From Methanospirillum hungatei (GTDB lineage Archaea > Halobacteriota > Methanomicrobia > Methanomicrobiales > Methanospirillaceae): DNA of 64,000 nucleotides. The stretch spans positions 1,550,001 through 1,614,000 of the forward strand of contig NZ_CP077107.1 of the NCBI RefSeq assembly GCF_019263745.1, written 5' to 3'. Positions 15,295-24,068 of the stretch are shown one piece after another (the first letter of the stretch is position 1; every line of letters begins with the position of its first letter). The translations under genes and the position numbers were made by a program. The notes below the pieces were generated by a model. That model saw only the letters and a list, made by a program, of their open reading frames with translations. It was not told where the DNA came from and made no database searches.

Positions 15295-16608
15295 ATGACA
15301 TCAAGTCCTGACTCAACATTACATATCCTGATTGTTGAAGACAACCGAACACAGGCAGAGTATCTCAGGCACCTTCTTGAGAAGAAAGGGCATCAGGTTA
15401 CGGTTGCAAACAATGGATATGAAGCAATTGAAAGAATCCAAGAAAAAAAGCCAGACATCATCCTGACCGATGTTATGATGCCGGACATGGATGGGTATAC
15501 ACTCTGCAAAACGGTGAAAAAAGACGAAAAATCTTCTGATATCCCGATAATTCTTGTAACACACCTGTATAGTCCGGTCGACGTTATCAAGGGCCTTGAG
15601 GCTGGTGCTGATAACTTCATCATCAAACCTTATGATCCGGAGTATATCTTTTCACGAATTGCCAGTATCATGCAGGCAAAAGAACACCCAAAAAATGAAG
15701 AATCATACCAGCCTCTGGATGTGGTGTTCTCGAGTGAAGTGCATACCATCGCCTCAAGCAGGATGCAGATCCTCAATATTCTTCTCTCCACCTATGAGAC
15801 GGCAGTGAAAAACAATAGTGAACTGCAGGTAGCTCACGAGCGCCTTCATTACACGAACGCTCAATTGCAGAAATTGATCGAAGATCTTGAGCAGACAAAT
15901 GAATCACTACACCTGAAAAACCTTGAGCGGGGGAGACTTGAAACTGCATTACATACCGCAACTGAAAAAATTGAAACTCTCTCTGCTGCGCTCAGACAAA
16001 TAACCAATACACAGGTAAAACAATCTGCTGATCTCCTGGCAGAGTGTGATGAAAACCGGCCTGATTCAAGTGAAACGGTGAAAGATGCATACCATTTGAT
16101 GAAGAACGCGGTGACCACTCTCTTAAATACACAATCCTATATCAGATCAGGATCAGGACAACGGACCTGGCAACCAGCAAGAAATCTTATCCACTCAGCT
16201 ATCACCACTATTCGCACGCAGGCAATCAGATATGAAAACCTGATTCCGGAGGACATTGAGGTATATGTTGATTCCTGTCTTGGAACCATCATGACCGATA
16301 TCGTCCTGGCATTACAGGATCCAAGCCTAAAGGCAGGAGAGATTCGGTTCTCATTTCACGTAACTGAAAACGGGTACTCATTATTTCTGGAGAATGATGG
16401 TCAGGGTATACCCGAAAGTGATAAAGAGAGGATCTTTTCTGTCGAAGAAGGGCTCAACATCCTCCCTCCTCTTTACCTGGTCAGGGAAGTGCTGAAGATG
16501 AGTGGTCTTACTATCGCCGAGACCGGAGTTCCCGGACATGGAACCAGGTACGAAATTGCAATACCAGAAGGATCCATCCGGTTTGCATCAGATATCACAA
16601 GACCCTGA
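15295..16608 (+). CDS. Response regulator receiver protein with degenerate histidine kinase-like ATPase
   Basis: This encodes 437 residues. A receiver domain occupies about residues 8-125: VEDN acidic pocket, TDVMMPDMDG with the phospho-aspartate, ILVTHL, and FIIKPYD with the conserved lysine. A long coiled coil follows (about 170-240). A C-terminal HATPase-like domain keeps ENDGQGIP and GHGTRYEIAIP (G1/G2 boxes). No phosphoacceptor HExxNPL-type motif is visible in the dimerisation region, so autophosphorylation is doubtful. The ATG at 15295 is preferred over a TTG at 15265. A hairpin terminator follows. The next gene is an HTH-PAS regulator that may belong to the same circuit. Confidence 0.82.
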   Translation: MTSSPDSTLHILIVEDNRTQAEYLRHLLEKKGHQVTVANNGYEAIERIQEKKPDIILTDVMMPDMDGYTLCKTVKKDEKSSDIPIILVTHLYSPVDVIKGLEAGADNFIIKPYDPEYIFSRIASIMQAKEHPKNEESYQPLDVVFSSEVHTIASSRMQILNILLSTYETAVKNNSELQVAHERLHYTNAQLQKLIEDLEQTNESLHLKNLERGRLETALHTATEKIETLSAALRQITNTQVKQSADLLAECDENRPDSSETVKDAYHLMKNAVTTLLNTQSYIRSGSGQRTWQPARNLIHSAITTIRTQAIRYENLIPEDIEVYVDSCLGTIMTDIVLALQDPSLKAGEIRFSFHVTENGYSLFLENDGQGIPESDKERIFSVEEGLNILPPLYLVREVLKMSGLTIAETGVPGHGTRYEIAIPEGSIRFASDITRP

Positions 16609-16611
16609 TCT

Positions 16612-16644
16612 CCTACAACGAGTAGGTGTTCAAACCTTTTTTTT
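16612..16644 (+). terminator. Intrinsic-type terminator after the receiver gene
   Basis: CCTAC (16612-16616) pairs with GTAGG (16622-16626), followed by T8 at 16637-16644, just after the stop at 16608. Confidence 0.6.
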
Positions 16645-16904
16645 GAATAAGAAAATCTCTGATAATTTCAGATAAGGTCAGAGAAGAAAAGACATTACCT
16701 CATGAAACAGGGGTATTAAGGAAGGGTATCGTTCTCGTATCCCGGAGAACACATGTTCAAAGTGAAGTTATATTGTCCCCTGTTCGTTTGTGTGTGTGAT
16801 TTTGCGTTCAGAGCAGACTCCGGCTCAAGGCAGTGAGAACAAGTCCCACACACATGAGCATATCATATTCATCCTGGTGAAATTAAAACCCAGATAAAAA
16901 GGTG
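16645..16904. other. Gene-free stretch with possible nested stem
   Basis: No gene is visible. GAACA-CA-TGTTC (16747-16758) is a short palindrome. TGTGTGTG (16791-16798) pairs with CACACACA (16847-16854). Inside it, GTTC/GAAC (16806-16809, 16837-16840) and GAGC/GCTC (16811-16814, 16823-16826) nest in register. It could be a small RNA or the upstream control region of the PAS regulator. Confidence 0.3.
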
Positions 16905-16920
16905 GCCGAAAGAATAAATC
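16905..16920 (+). promoter_or_regulatory. BRE/TATA promoter of HTH-PAS gene (leaderless)
   Basis: CCGAAAG followed by AATAAATC has BRE/TATA form. Its centre is about 26 bases before the GTG at 16943, which lacks a ribosome site, so a leaderless transcript is expected and the GTG start is supported. Confidence 0.5.
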
Positions 16921-16942
16921 TTATTAACAAGAACATAAAATC

Positions 16943-19597
16943 GTGGATTCCGGCAGTTCAAAAATAAACCAGGATATTCTTACTACCTTTACTCTCGGAA
17001 AAAAATCCCTGAGTATATCTGATATCTCCCGACTGTCTGGTCATCATCGGCATACAGTAGCACGATACCTGGACAATCTGGTCTCTTCTGGAAAGTTGGA
17101 GATGCGTCAACATGGGCAGAAGAAAAAATACTATCTATCAGATATCCAGCCGGAGTCCTCCATTCTTAATTTTTCCCCCCATATGCTCATCATTCTCAAT
17201 ATTGATCTGACCATCCGGTGGGCAAATGACTCATTTTTGCGCATGATCAATACAACAATAGAAGCGATATCAAATCTGAGTATTGAAGCATTACACCTCG
17301 ACGACCTCTTCGGTCCTGACCTTGTTGCAGCAATCCGGATGATTCGGACAGGAGAGACCAGATCAGAAGAGGCGCGGATAGAGCGGGAAGATAAAGTTAC
17401 CCTGTATCTTTTTACTATCTCATCAGTATCATTCCAGGAACGTCCTGCCCTTGTCATCACCGGTGAGGATGTCACAGAAAAAAGAGCACTCCAGGAAGCA
17501 ATCCGAACCAGTGAATCCAATCTCCGGCTGATTACCGAAAGTGTCCATGATATGATCATCAGGTGGGAGACTGACGGAACCATCTCATATGTCTCTCCTG
17601 CTTGTGAGCTCTTAACCGGGTATGTCTCACAGGAACTGATGGAAAAGAAGATATCAGAATTTATACATCCTGAAGATCTTCCAAGATTTCAGAATGGGAA
17701 CCATGAACAGACTGTTAACTGGTCACGGCTTCCCTCATCATTCAGATTCAGAACACTGAAAGGAAAATGGATATGGTTTGAAACCACAACAACGCCCCGA
17801 CTCTCTGAATCAGGTGAGATACTTGACTATATTTCAGTATGGCGTGATATTACCGCCTGGCTTGAAGCAGAGACAAAACTTGCACTGAGCGAGGAAAAAT
17901 ATCGCCGGCTCTTTGAGGGCGCAAAAGATGCCATTATCCTGATGGAACTTACTGAAAATTTAAATCATGCCAGATTCCGGGAAGTAAACAACCTTACCTG
18001 CCAGATGACCGGATACACGTACCAGGAGTTTTTAACCCTCTCTCTTTCTGATATCATCCCCTCTTCAATGCAGGTTTTTTTTCAGGAGGTTGTCGAAACA
18101 TTCAGACAAAATGAACAGGCTTTTTTTGAAATTGACCTGGTGAGAAAAGACAAATCGACTCTTCCGGTGGAGGTGAATGCCCACCTGTTTTACCTGCAGG
18201 GAAAACCGGTTGTATTAGCAATCACCCGTGATATTACCGAACAAAGAAAGACAGAAGCTGCTATCAAAGAAGCTCATCAGAGACTTGAAGACATTTTAGA
18301 ATTTCTTCCTGATCCGGTTTTTGTCCTGGATGCACAAGGAGAGGTAACAGCGTGGAACCGTGCTATGGAAGAACTAACCGGCACCAGAAAGAATGACATT
18401 ATCGGAAAGCCCGACTATGCCTGTGCTATGTCATTTTATCATCAAAAAAGACCAGTCCTCGCTGATTACATATTAAGCAGGGATGAATCAATCCTGTTCC
18501 GGTATAATAATACAGATATTGACGGTGACAAGATCACAGCTGATGTTCAGACCCTCCACCCAGTTACAAAAAACCGGATATGGCTTTGGATTAAAGCTGC
18601 TCCAATATACAACCTACAGGGAGAGATCATTGGCATTATTGAGACACTTCGCGACATCAGCGAAAGAAAAATAATGGAACTCGAGATCCGAAAACAAAAC
18701 GCGATATTTGAAGCAGTAAGCCGGGCAGCCTCTGATATCCTTCAGTCAAAATCATTCGAGGATGCAGCACTCCGGACAATTGGTCTTATCGGGGAGGCAA
18801 CATCTGTCGGAAAGGTATGTCTGCTTGAAAAAGCACCGGCGAGCAGCCTTCAGCTTATCAAATCCGAACTTGAATGGGATGCAAAAACCGGTGTAGCAGG
18901 AAGAACCAGGTCACCTTTTTCGCTTCGGATAAAGAGTGAAAAAGATACCTCTGTCATCCAGTCTGTCTTTTCCGAAGAAAAACCGGTCTACAGCATGGTA
19001 AAAGATCTCAGTGAAGAAGACCGACGGGTACTGGAGCCATATGGAGTAAAATCTATCTTACTTGTGCCCATCCGAATCAGAAAAGATATCTGGGGGGCAG
19101 TCGGGTTTCTTGAATCCAATTTTGAACGGGTGTGGAGCAGAAAGGAGATCAGTGCTGTTGAAATTGGTGCATCACTGATAGGAAGCGCCATCATGCGATT
19201 TGAAGCAGGAGAAAACCTTGAGAAGAGTGAGAAGCAGTTCAGGACTCTGGCGCAGAACATTCCAGGAATTGTATTCAGGGTTTCACTTGCCGGTTCAGAT
19301 ATGGAATTTTATAATGATCACCTGGAATCAGTTACCGGATACTCAGCAAAAGAACTTGCATCTGGGCAGATAAGTTCTCTCATCCCACTCATCTTTCCGG
19401 ATGATAAACAACGGGTGATTCAGGCGAAAAAAGAATCCATTAAGACCGGAGAATCATACGAGATTGAGTACCGGATTATTGATAAATTCGGTCATATCAG
19501 GGTTATGAGTGAACGGGGAAGACCAGTAGCGGATGAGAAAGGTCTGGTTGTAAGTATTGATGGAATTATCCAGGAAGTCAACGGAGCTTTCGGATAG
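16943..19597 (+). CDS. HTH domain, multi-PAS and GAF sensory regulator
   Basis: This encodes 884 residues. Residues 1-65 form a winged helix-turn-helix (SISDISRLSGHHRHTVARYL). PAS-type domains follow at about 75-180, 190-310, 320-435 and 445-570 (for example FLPDPVFVLDAQGEVTAWNR). A GAF domain spans about 580-740, and a last PAS domain about 760-880. There is no histidine kinase or other output domain, so the N-terminal HTH is the likely output: a ligand- or redox-responsive DNA-binding regulator. This layout is common in Methanomicrobiales. The GTG start agrees with a leaderless promoter. It is followed by a clear terminator. Confidence 0.85.
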   Translation: MDSGSSKINQDILTTFTLGKKSLSISDISRLSGHHRHTVARYLDNLVSSGKLEMRQHGQKKKYYLSDIQPESSILNFSPHMLIILNIDLTIRWANDSFLRMINTTIEAISNLSIEALHLDDLFGPDLVAAIRMIRTGETRSEEARIEREDKVTLYLFTISSVSFQERPALVITGEDVTEKRALQEAIRTSESNLRLITESVHDMIIRWETDGTISYVSPACELLTGYVSQELMEKKISEFIHPEDLPRFQNGNHEQTVNWSRLPSSFRFRTLKGKWIWFETTTTPRLSESGEILDYISVWRDITAWLEAETKLALSEEKYRRLFEGAKDAIILMELTENLNHARFREVNNLTCQMTGYTYQEFLTLSLSDIIPSSMQVFFQEVVETFRQNEQAFFEIDLVRKDKSTLPVEVNAHLFYLQGKPVVLAITRDITEQRKTEAAIKEAHQRLEDILEFLPDPVFVLDAQGEVTAWNRAMEELTGTRKNDIIGKPDYACAMSFYHQKRPVLADYILSRDESILFRYNNTDIDGDKITADVQTLHPVTKNRIWLWIKAAPIYNLQGEIIGIIETLRDISERKIMELEIRKQNAIFEAVSRAASDILQSKSFEDAALRTIGLIGEATSVGKVCLLEKAPASSLQLIKSELEWDAKTGVAGRTRSPFSLRIKSEKDTSVIQSVFSEEKPVYSMVKDLSEEDRRVLEPYGVKSILLVPIRIRKDIWGAVGFLESNFERVWSRKEISAVEIGASLIGSAIMRFEAGENLEKSEKQFRTLAQNIPGIVFRVSLAGSDMEFYNDHLESVTGYSAKELASGQISSLIPLIFPDDKQRVIQAKKESIKTGESYEIEYRIIDKFGHIRVMSERGRPVADEKGLVVSIDGIIQEVNGAFG

Positions 19598-19599
19598 GA

Positions 19600-19628
19600 A
19601 TTGTAGACCTACAATAAGCCTTTTTTTT
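19600..19628 (+). terminator. Intrinsic-type terminator after the PAS regulator
   Basis: ATTGTAG-AC-CTACAAT (19600-19615) is a perfect inverted repeat two bases after the stop. A T8 run follows at 19621-19628. Confidence 0.65.
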
Positions 19629-19724
19629 GAGATCTATCAGAATAAGATCTTTGGATGCACAAATGGTGTCCAAACGAGGATCTATTGAGAGACCGGGATA
19701 TGCCCGGAGGATACGATCAAACTA

Positions 19725-19967
19725 TCATTCACAAAAAGCGGCTTCAAACGGAAGTTGGTTGTGACAATATCTGAAATGTCTGCGAATCGCGACACTTCTG
19801 CTAATCGGATTAATCCTGGGCGGGTGGTGATACACTGCAGACATTGAGTGATAAATAAAATACTCTCCTCTGCCGGTTTTATACATAAATGAACCTCTTT
19901 CTTCTCGTTCTCCAATCAGAGTCGAGGTTCTCGTGTCATATAACTGACCATCAATAATTGTTCTCAC
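19725..19967 (-). CDS. Small conserved-type hypothetical protein
   Basis: This encodes about 80 residues from a GTG at 19967; a TTG at 19982 is the alternative. The N-terminal RTIIDGQLYDTRTSTLIGE, then MYKTGRGEYFIYHS and NPISRSVAIRR, resemble small bacterial and archaeal proteins of pattern 'II(D/N)GKxYDTxTAxxIG ... LYxTxxGxxFLY ... PISxxxA', often found near mobile or phage-like genes. No function is known to me. It lies alone between the PAS regulator and the hemerythrin, with a TATA-like ACATATAAC upstream near 20016. Recognition is by pattern only. Confidence 0.5.
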   Translation of the reverse strand: MRTIIDGQLYDTRTSTLIGEREERGSFMYKTGRGEYFIYHSMSAVYHHPPRINPISRSVAIRRHFRYCHNQLPFEAAFCE

Positions 19968-20050
19968 GAATAACCTACGCAAAAATGCGCCTAATAAAAA
20001 AGTTATCAGAGATGTTATATGTATCGGTCAGACACCCGATTATTCTTTGA

Positions 20051-20458
20051 TCAAATTTTGCCGGCCTTTTTCAAAAAAGGGATGTATTCCTGGTTAACAA
20101 TAGAAAGATGCTCATTTAACCAGTTCGTTAAAAATATCGTGACTTCAGCGGTAAGTCCCTCATCGCAGGCATCATATTTTAATCTGAAGTCATCCACTTT
20201 TGCAATGAATGCATCATGAAACAAGCGGTGTTCCTCCAGTTCTGAATAACCGGCTTTCTCCATGAGTGTTTCTTCTGCCTGAAAATGAGTTGTGGCATAG
20301 TTGCCCATTTCTTCAATCACATATGAGAGTTCTTCTTTTCCCTTCTTTTGTGCTATTGCCTCAATCATCCGGTTTAACAGTGATATCAGGTGTTTGTGTT
20401 GCTCGTCCAAAGAAGCAACACCTGTTGCATACATTTCATCCCATACGATAAATGCCAT
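20051..20458 (-). CDS. Bacteriohemerythrin
   Basis: This encodes 135 residues of a four-helix oxygen-binding di-iron protein. Ligand motifs: LDEQHK (His), HFQAEE (His, Glu), HRLFH (two His) and NEHLSIVNQEY (His). In the last motif the usual HxxxxD aspartate is replaced by asparagine (HLSIVN), so one bridging carboxylate may be missing. The N-terminal W(D/S)xxxxxGVxxxDEQH pattern is intact. In methanogens such proteins may bind or deliver O2 to detoxifying enzymes. It stands alone, transcribed away from the PAS regulator. Confidence 0.9.
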   Translation of the reverse strand: MAFIVWDEMYATGVASLDEQHKHLISLLNRMIEAIAQKKGKEELSYVIEEMGNYATTHFQAEETLMEKAGYSELEEHRLFHDAFIAKVDDFRLKYDACDEGLTAEVTIFLTNWLNEHLSIVNQEYIPFLKKAGKI

Positions 20459-20522
20459 CAGAATCCTCTCTCTCAGTGGTAACGAAGACTATAATAATAC
20501 TCCATTTTTTTCTCTGTAATGC

Positions 20523-21056
20523 TTAATCAGCGGTTTTTCGGGTGATAAGGAATTGAATTGTTCCCTCTTCTTTTCCTGGTCCGTTAAACAAAAAACCGCT
20601 TTTTTGAAGAACACGCACCGATGGGACAAGATGTGGATAGGTGTGTGCATATATCTGCTCCACATCCCTGACAGAGAATGCATAAGTCAGAATAGCCTTC
20701 ACCGCCTCTGTAGCATACCCGTGGTTTTGAAAATCAGTGAGAACTGAATATCCAAGTTCACAGGAATTGTCATCATTTGTGAACAATCCCCCACCTCCGA
20801 TCAGAATATCCCGTCCATTTAGAATCCGGGAAGTTTGAATCCAATACCACGAGCAGAGCCGGACCTCATCGGCCTGTAGCATGGAGATGAACTGGTGAAG
20901 GGTTTCTTCAGTCACCAGTGGCGGAGGCCAGCACCCTGGGATATCTGCATCCAGCAGGGCGGACAATTTCGGTGATTTTTCAAGTTCTGCGATACACGTT
21001 TCAACCGTTACAGGAACAAGCCTGAGACGATCACTCATCAGTTGTTGTGTTGTCAT
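20523..21056 (-). CDS. GNAT-family N-acetyltransferase (RimJ/RimL-like)
   Basis: This encodes 177 residues. It starts SDRLRLVPVT, typical of the RimJ/RimL group, with CELGYSVLTDFQNHGYATEA as the acetyl-CoA binding region (Q/RxxGxG/A-like) and SVRVLQKSGF near the C-terminus. It would transfer an acetyl group to an amine; the substrate (protein N-terminus or small molecule) is not predictable. It is separated from the hemerythrin gene by 64 bases on the same strand. Confidence 0.88.
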   Translation of the reverse strand: MTTQQLMSDRLRLVPVTVETCIAELEKSPKLSALLDADIPGCWPPPLVTEETLHQFISMLQADEVRLCSWYWIQTSRILNGRDILIGGGGLFTNDDNSCELGYSVLTDFQNHGYATEAVKAILTYAFSVRDVEQIYAHTYPHLVPSVRVLQKSGFLFNGPGKEEGTIQFLITRKTAD

Positions 21057-21060
21057 TTAT

Positions 21061-21306
21061 CCGAATTATGAAAATTTAGCTATCGCTACAAAAATACACG
21101 CTCTATTATCCGGAGAAGGGTTCACCTATGAAAAACACACCATTGTGAACAAAAGCCATCCCGGACTTGCATATCATAGGATCTCTTTTGATCAATCATG
21201 GCATCACCTACATGATCATTGGATGACCGACCATATCAATTCTGAGATGTGCAGGTATCAACCAAAAATGGAAATAAAATTAATGAAGCCACCAAAATTG
21301 TACTGA
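21061..21306 (+). other. Possible gene remnant without a start codon
   Basis: A plus frame stays open from inside the acetyltransferase antisense region to TGA at 21304-21306. It gives a plausible protein-like tail (SGEGFTYEKHTIVNKSHPG) but has no ATG, GTG or TTG at its head. The TGA abuts the next gene's ATG. It may be a decayed 3' end or chance. Confidence 0.25.
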
Positions 21307-22236
21307 ATGTATAAAGGAGCAGCCCGACTTCACATGGTTATTATCGTTATCCTGCTCATAATATTTTCAGGTAATGCAGGATGTAGTGATAAAAAATCAG
21401 ACTTGGATCCCTACATTGAAGATCAAATTGATATCCGCAATTCAGAGAATAACCAGGAAATTGAATATGGAAATTCAAATTACTCACAAATAGATGCAAT
21501 ACAAGTCAGGGACGATCTTATCAGTGTAATATCAAAAGAATTACTCCTGATTGATACCAGCATGACGGCACATTCAATCCGGATTTCACAAAGCACGCCA
21601 AATAAGAACGAAAAGAAAAAAATCCTTGCAGAAATCAGAAATATTTCCCCTCATATACAAAGTCCGATTATTCTTGACAAAAATCTCATAATAACCGAAG
21701 TTGCATATGATGAATACGAAGATCTCGTTGGTTCTGATTTATCAGACCAGGACCATCTCAATGAAGTGGTTCGGACAGGAGAACCAGTGATGGGAACCTT
21801 GATTCAGACTGTTGAAGGAATTCCTGCTATTCCGGTTAGCTATCCGATCCTGGTAAATAATACCGTCTCCGGAGTACTTTCAATACTGGTTGATCAAAAG
21901 ACATTATTCGCTGATGCAATCCTTGTTGCAGATCGTGATAACAGATGTAACGTTTACGTCCTCCAGCCTGACGGACAAATACTCTATGATAATGAACCAG
22001 ATAAAACGGAAAAAAATACCATTGGTAATTCAGGGAGCATGGACAACTCAATAATCAAAAAAACAATAGGACAAATTGAGACAGAGAATTCAGGGAATGA
22101 AACCGTTGTGATCCAAAGCGAGGATTATCCAGAAAGCAATAATAGAACTCATGATATAGTATGGGACACTATTGCGTTTCATGGAAAAGAATGGAAAATA
22201 ATTGTCATCAAACCACTGAACAACATATCCAACTAA
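21307..22236 (+). CDS. Lipoprotein with extracellular cache-like sensor domain
   Basis: This encodes 309 residues. The N-terminus has a charged head, a hydrophobic stretch and SGNAGC, a lipobox-like cysteine near residue 26. The rest is an extracellular domain with cache-type motifs: GSDLSDQDHLNEVVRTGEPV near 160 and a second strand set ending in WKIIVIKP. No cytoplasmic output domain exists. The start at 21307 is preferred to 21334 because it gives the basic signal head. It opens a run of six secreted proteins. Ligand unknown. Confidence 0.7.
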   Translation: MYKGAARLHMVIIVILLIIFSGNAGCSDKKSDLDPYIEDQIDIRNSENNQEIEYGNSNYSQIDAIQVRDDLISVISKELLLIDTSMTAHSIRISQSTPNKNEKKKILAEIRNISPHIQSPIILDKNLIITEVAYDEYEDLVGSDLSDQDHLNEVVRTGEPVMGTLIQTVEGIPAIPVSYPILVNNTVSGVLSILVDQKTLFADAILVADRDNRCNVYVLQPDGQILYDNEPDKTEKNTIGNSGSMDNSIIKKTIGQIETENSGNETVVIQSEDYPESNNRTHDIVWDTIAFHGKEWKIIVIKPLNNISN

Positions 22237-22329
22237 TAACCCCCATACTGGAACCATCCAGATCATCAATTTAACCAGAAGGAAGTGAGAACCGAAAACA
22301 ATTTCCCTGTTAACGTGAACTTCTCGTTT

Positions 22330-23985
22330 ATGAGAGTGGATATCCACAATATCATCTGCATTTTTCTGATGGTCATGGCAGCATGTATTATGCCATGTAT
22401 CGCAGACGAAGAGAATGAGTCGATAATAATTGACCCTGAAGATATTCCCGGACCTTTCCCTTTCCCTGAACCAGCAGGCGATGATACCCCGATCCCGATG
22501 CCCGGGCCGGTTGATATACCAATAGGAGGGGATACCGGGTGGTACAAGATTACATCAAATCCATCTGGTGCACAGGTGATCTTTGATGGATCTGATATAG
22601 GGACTACCCCTGCAATAGTGGAAATTTTTTCCACCGGAACTCCATATCACACTGTTCGGGTTGAAAAAACAGGATACGAACCATGGACTCGGGAACTCAG
22701 CAATAATCCTGGTTCTGGAGAAACCCTAAAAATACATGCAAACCTGGTCCCAGTCTCCTGTTGCACCAGTCTTCGTATTACTTCCGCTCCATCCGGGGCT
22801 ATGCTCTCTATTAATGGAGTATTTCATGGATACACCCCAAAAACCATTGATAACATCAGATATGGTTCATATCAGATATCACTGAGTCGTGAAGGATACG
22901 AACCATGGAGCAGGTATATCAGGGTAAGCCCTGACGAAGAGAACAGTTACTATATTGTCCTTGAGCCGATGTTTGCACCGATAACTTCAGGAACCCTGAT
23001 GGTTGAATCATATCCGGAAGGAGCGGATATTATACTTGACCGGACAAACAGAGGAAAAACACCACGAACCCTGACTCTTCCGGAAGGATCTCATTCCCTG
23101 ACCATAAATTTGCCCGGATACCAGCAATACTCAACATCCCTCTTTATCAGGGATAAAGAGCAGGCCCGTATCAGTGCCCAACTGATCCCGACAGGAAATG
23201 CCCCGGTACCCCCCGTTACCCCGGTTCCCGTTATCGTTGCATCACCTGTCACCTCTGCAGGATTTACTCCTGATGACCTGGTAACTCAGGGAGTAAAAGC
23301 AGCAGACATGTATGAACAAATAGGGCTCTCTGCATTCATCTCTGAAGTAAACAATCCATCCGGAGAATTATCTCATCAGAATATGTCAATATCAGTCCTG
23401 GCGGAAAACGGCACCCTCCTTGCAGACCCTGTCTCTTCCATGTGGGTGAATGAAAATATTACCAGTTATGCTGATCAGAATAGTGTTCCCTATGGCAATG
23501 CCAGACTCATGATTGCGAAGTCTGGAGGAGGAGCACTGTATGAAAATGATCTCTCCAATACAACCTCAACAGGAAATGTGCTCCTGACCGTAGTACAGCC
23601 GATCAAGGATGATATTGTCATATCCACATCATATTCGCTTAATACACCCATTCCACTCATCACATCAGAGATTGTAGAACTCCTCTCTTCAGAAGAGATA
23701 ATAAACCAGGATTCAGTAGATCTGTCAATACACGAAGAAACAATTCTCTTAGAACCCAATGAGGACCAGAATATATTCAACCAGACTGATGTTCATGGCA
23801 CCAGATCACTTCCGGTAATTCAGGCACTGGCATTCCAGGGTGGTGGGTACTGTTACATTCCAGAGCCATCCGGAGCAGATTTAACCCTTGCATATGTCAC
23901 AGGAGAGAAAGATGGACTGGCAACAGTCAGATGGGTAACAAAATCAGGCAGAGAAACCACAAAGCATGAATTAATTCACTCTTAG
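22330..23985 (+). CDS. PEGA-domain surface protein with C-terminal cache-like region
   Basis: This encodes about 551 residues with a signal peptide (IICIFLMVMAACIM) and a proline-rich linker. Three PEGA domains follow at roughly 70-140, 145-215 and 225-290, each with the core SxPSGAxxxxxGxxxGxTP...GYEPW. A proline/valine linker leads to a C-terminal region of about 250 residues with sensor-like segments (ADMYEQIGLSAFISEVNNP). PEGA domains are common on archaeal and bacterial envelopes. A GTG at 22285 would extend the N-terminus by 15 residues. It lies 93 bases after the lipoprotein sensor gene. Confidence 0.78.
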   Translation: MRVDIHNIICIFLMVMAACIMPCIADEENESIIIDPEDIPGPFPFPEPAGDDTPIPMPGPVDIPIGGDTGWYKITSNPSGAQVIFDGSDIGTTPAIVEIFSTGTPYHTVRVEKTGYEPWTRELSNNPGSGETLKIHANLVPVSCCTSLRITSAPSGAMLSINGVFHGYTPKTIDNIRYGSYQISLSREGYEPWSRYIRVSPDEENSYYIVLEPMFAPITSGTLMVESYPEGADIILDRTNRGKTPRTLTLPEGSHSLTINLPGYQQYSTSLFIRDKEQARISAQLIPTGNAPVPPVTPVPVIVASPVTSAGFTPDDLVTQGVKAADMYEQIGLSAFISEVNNPSGELSHQNMSISVLAENGTLLADPVSSMWVNENITSYADQNSVPYGNARLMIAKSGGGALYENDLSNTTSTGNVLLTVVQPIKDDIVISTSYSLNTPIPLITSEIVELLSSEEIINQDSVDLSIHEETILLEPNEDQNIFNQTDVHGTRSLPVIQALAFQGGGYCYIPEPSGADLTLAYVTGEKDGLATVRWVTKSGRETTKHELIHS

Positions 23986-24068
23986 GAAATATTCATTGGA
24001 ATAAAGGCTGATTTTGGGAATCACACACCTCCGGAAAGTTCATCACTTCCCGGATCAAAGCCTGCCTT

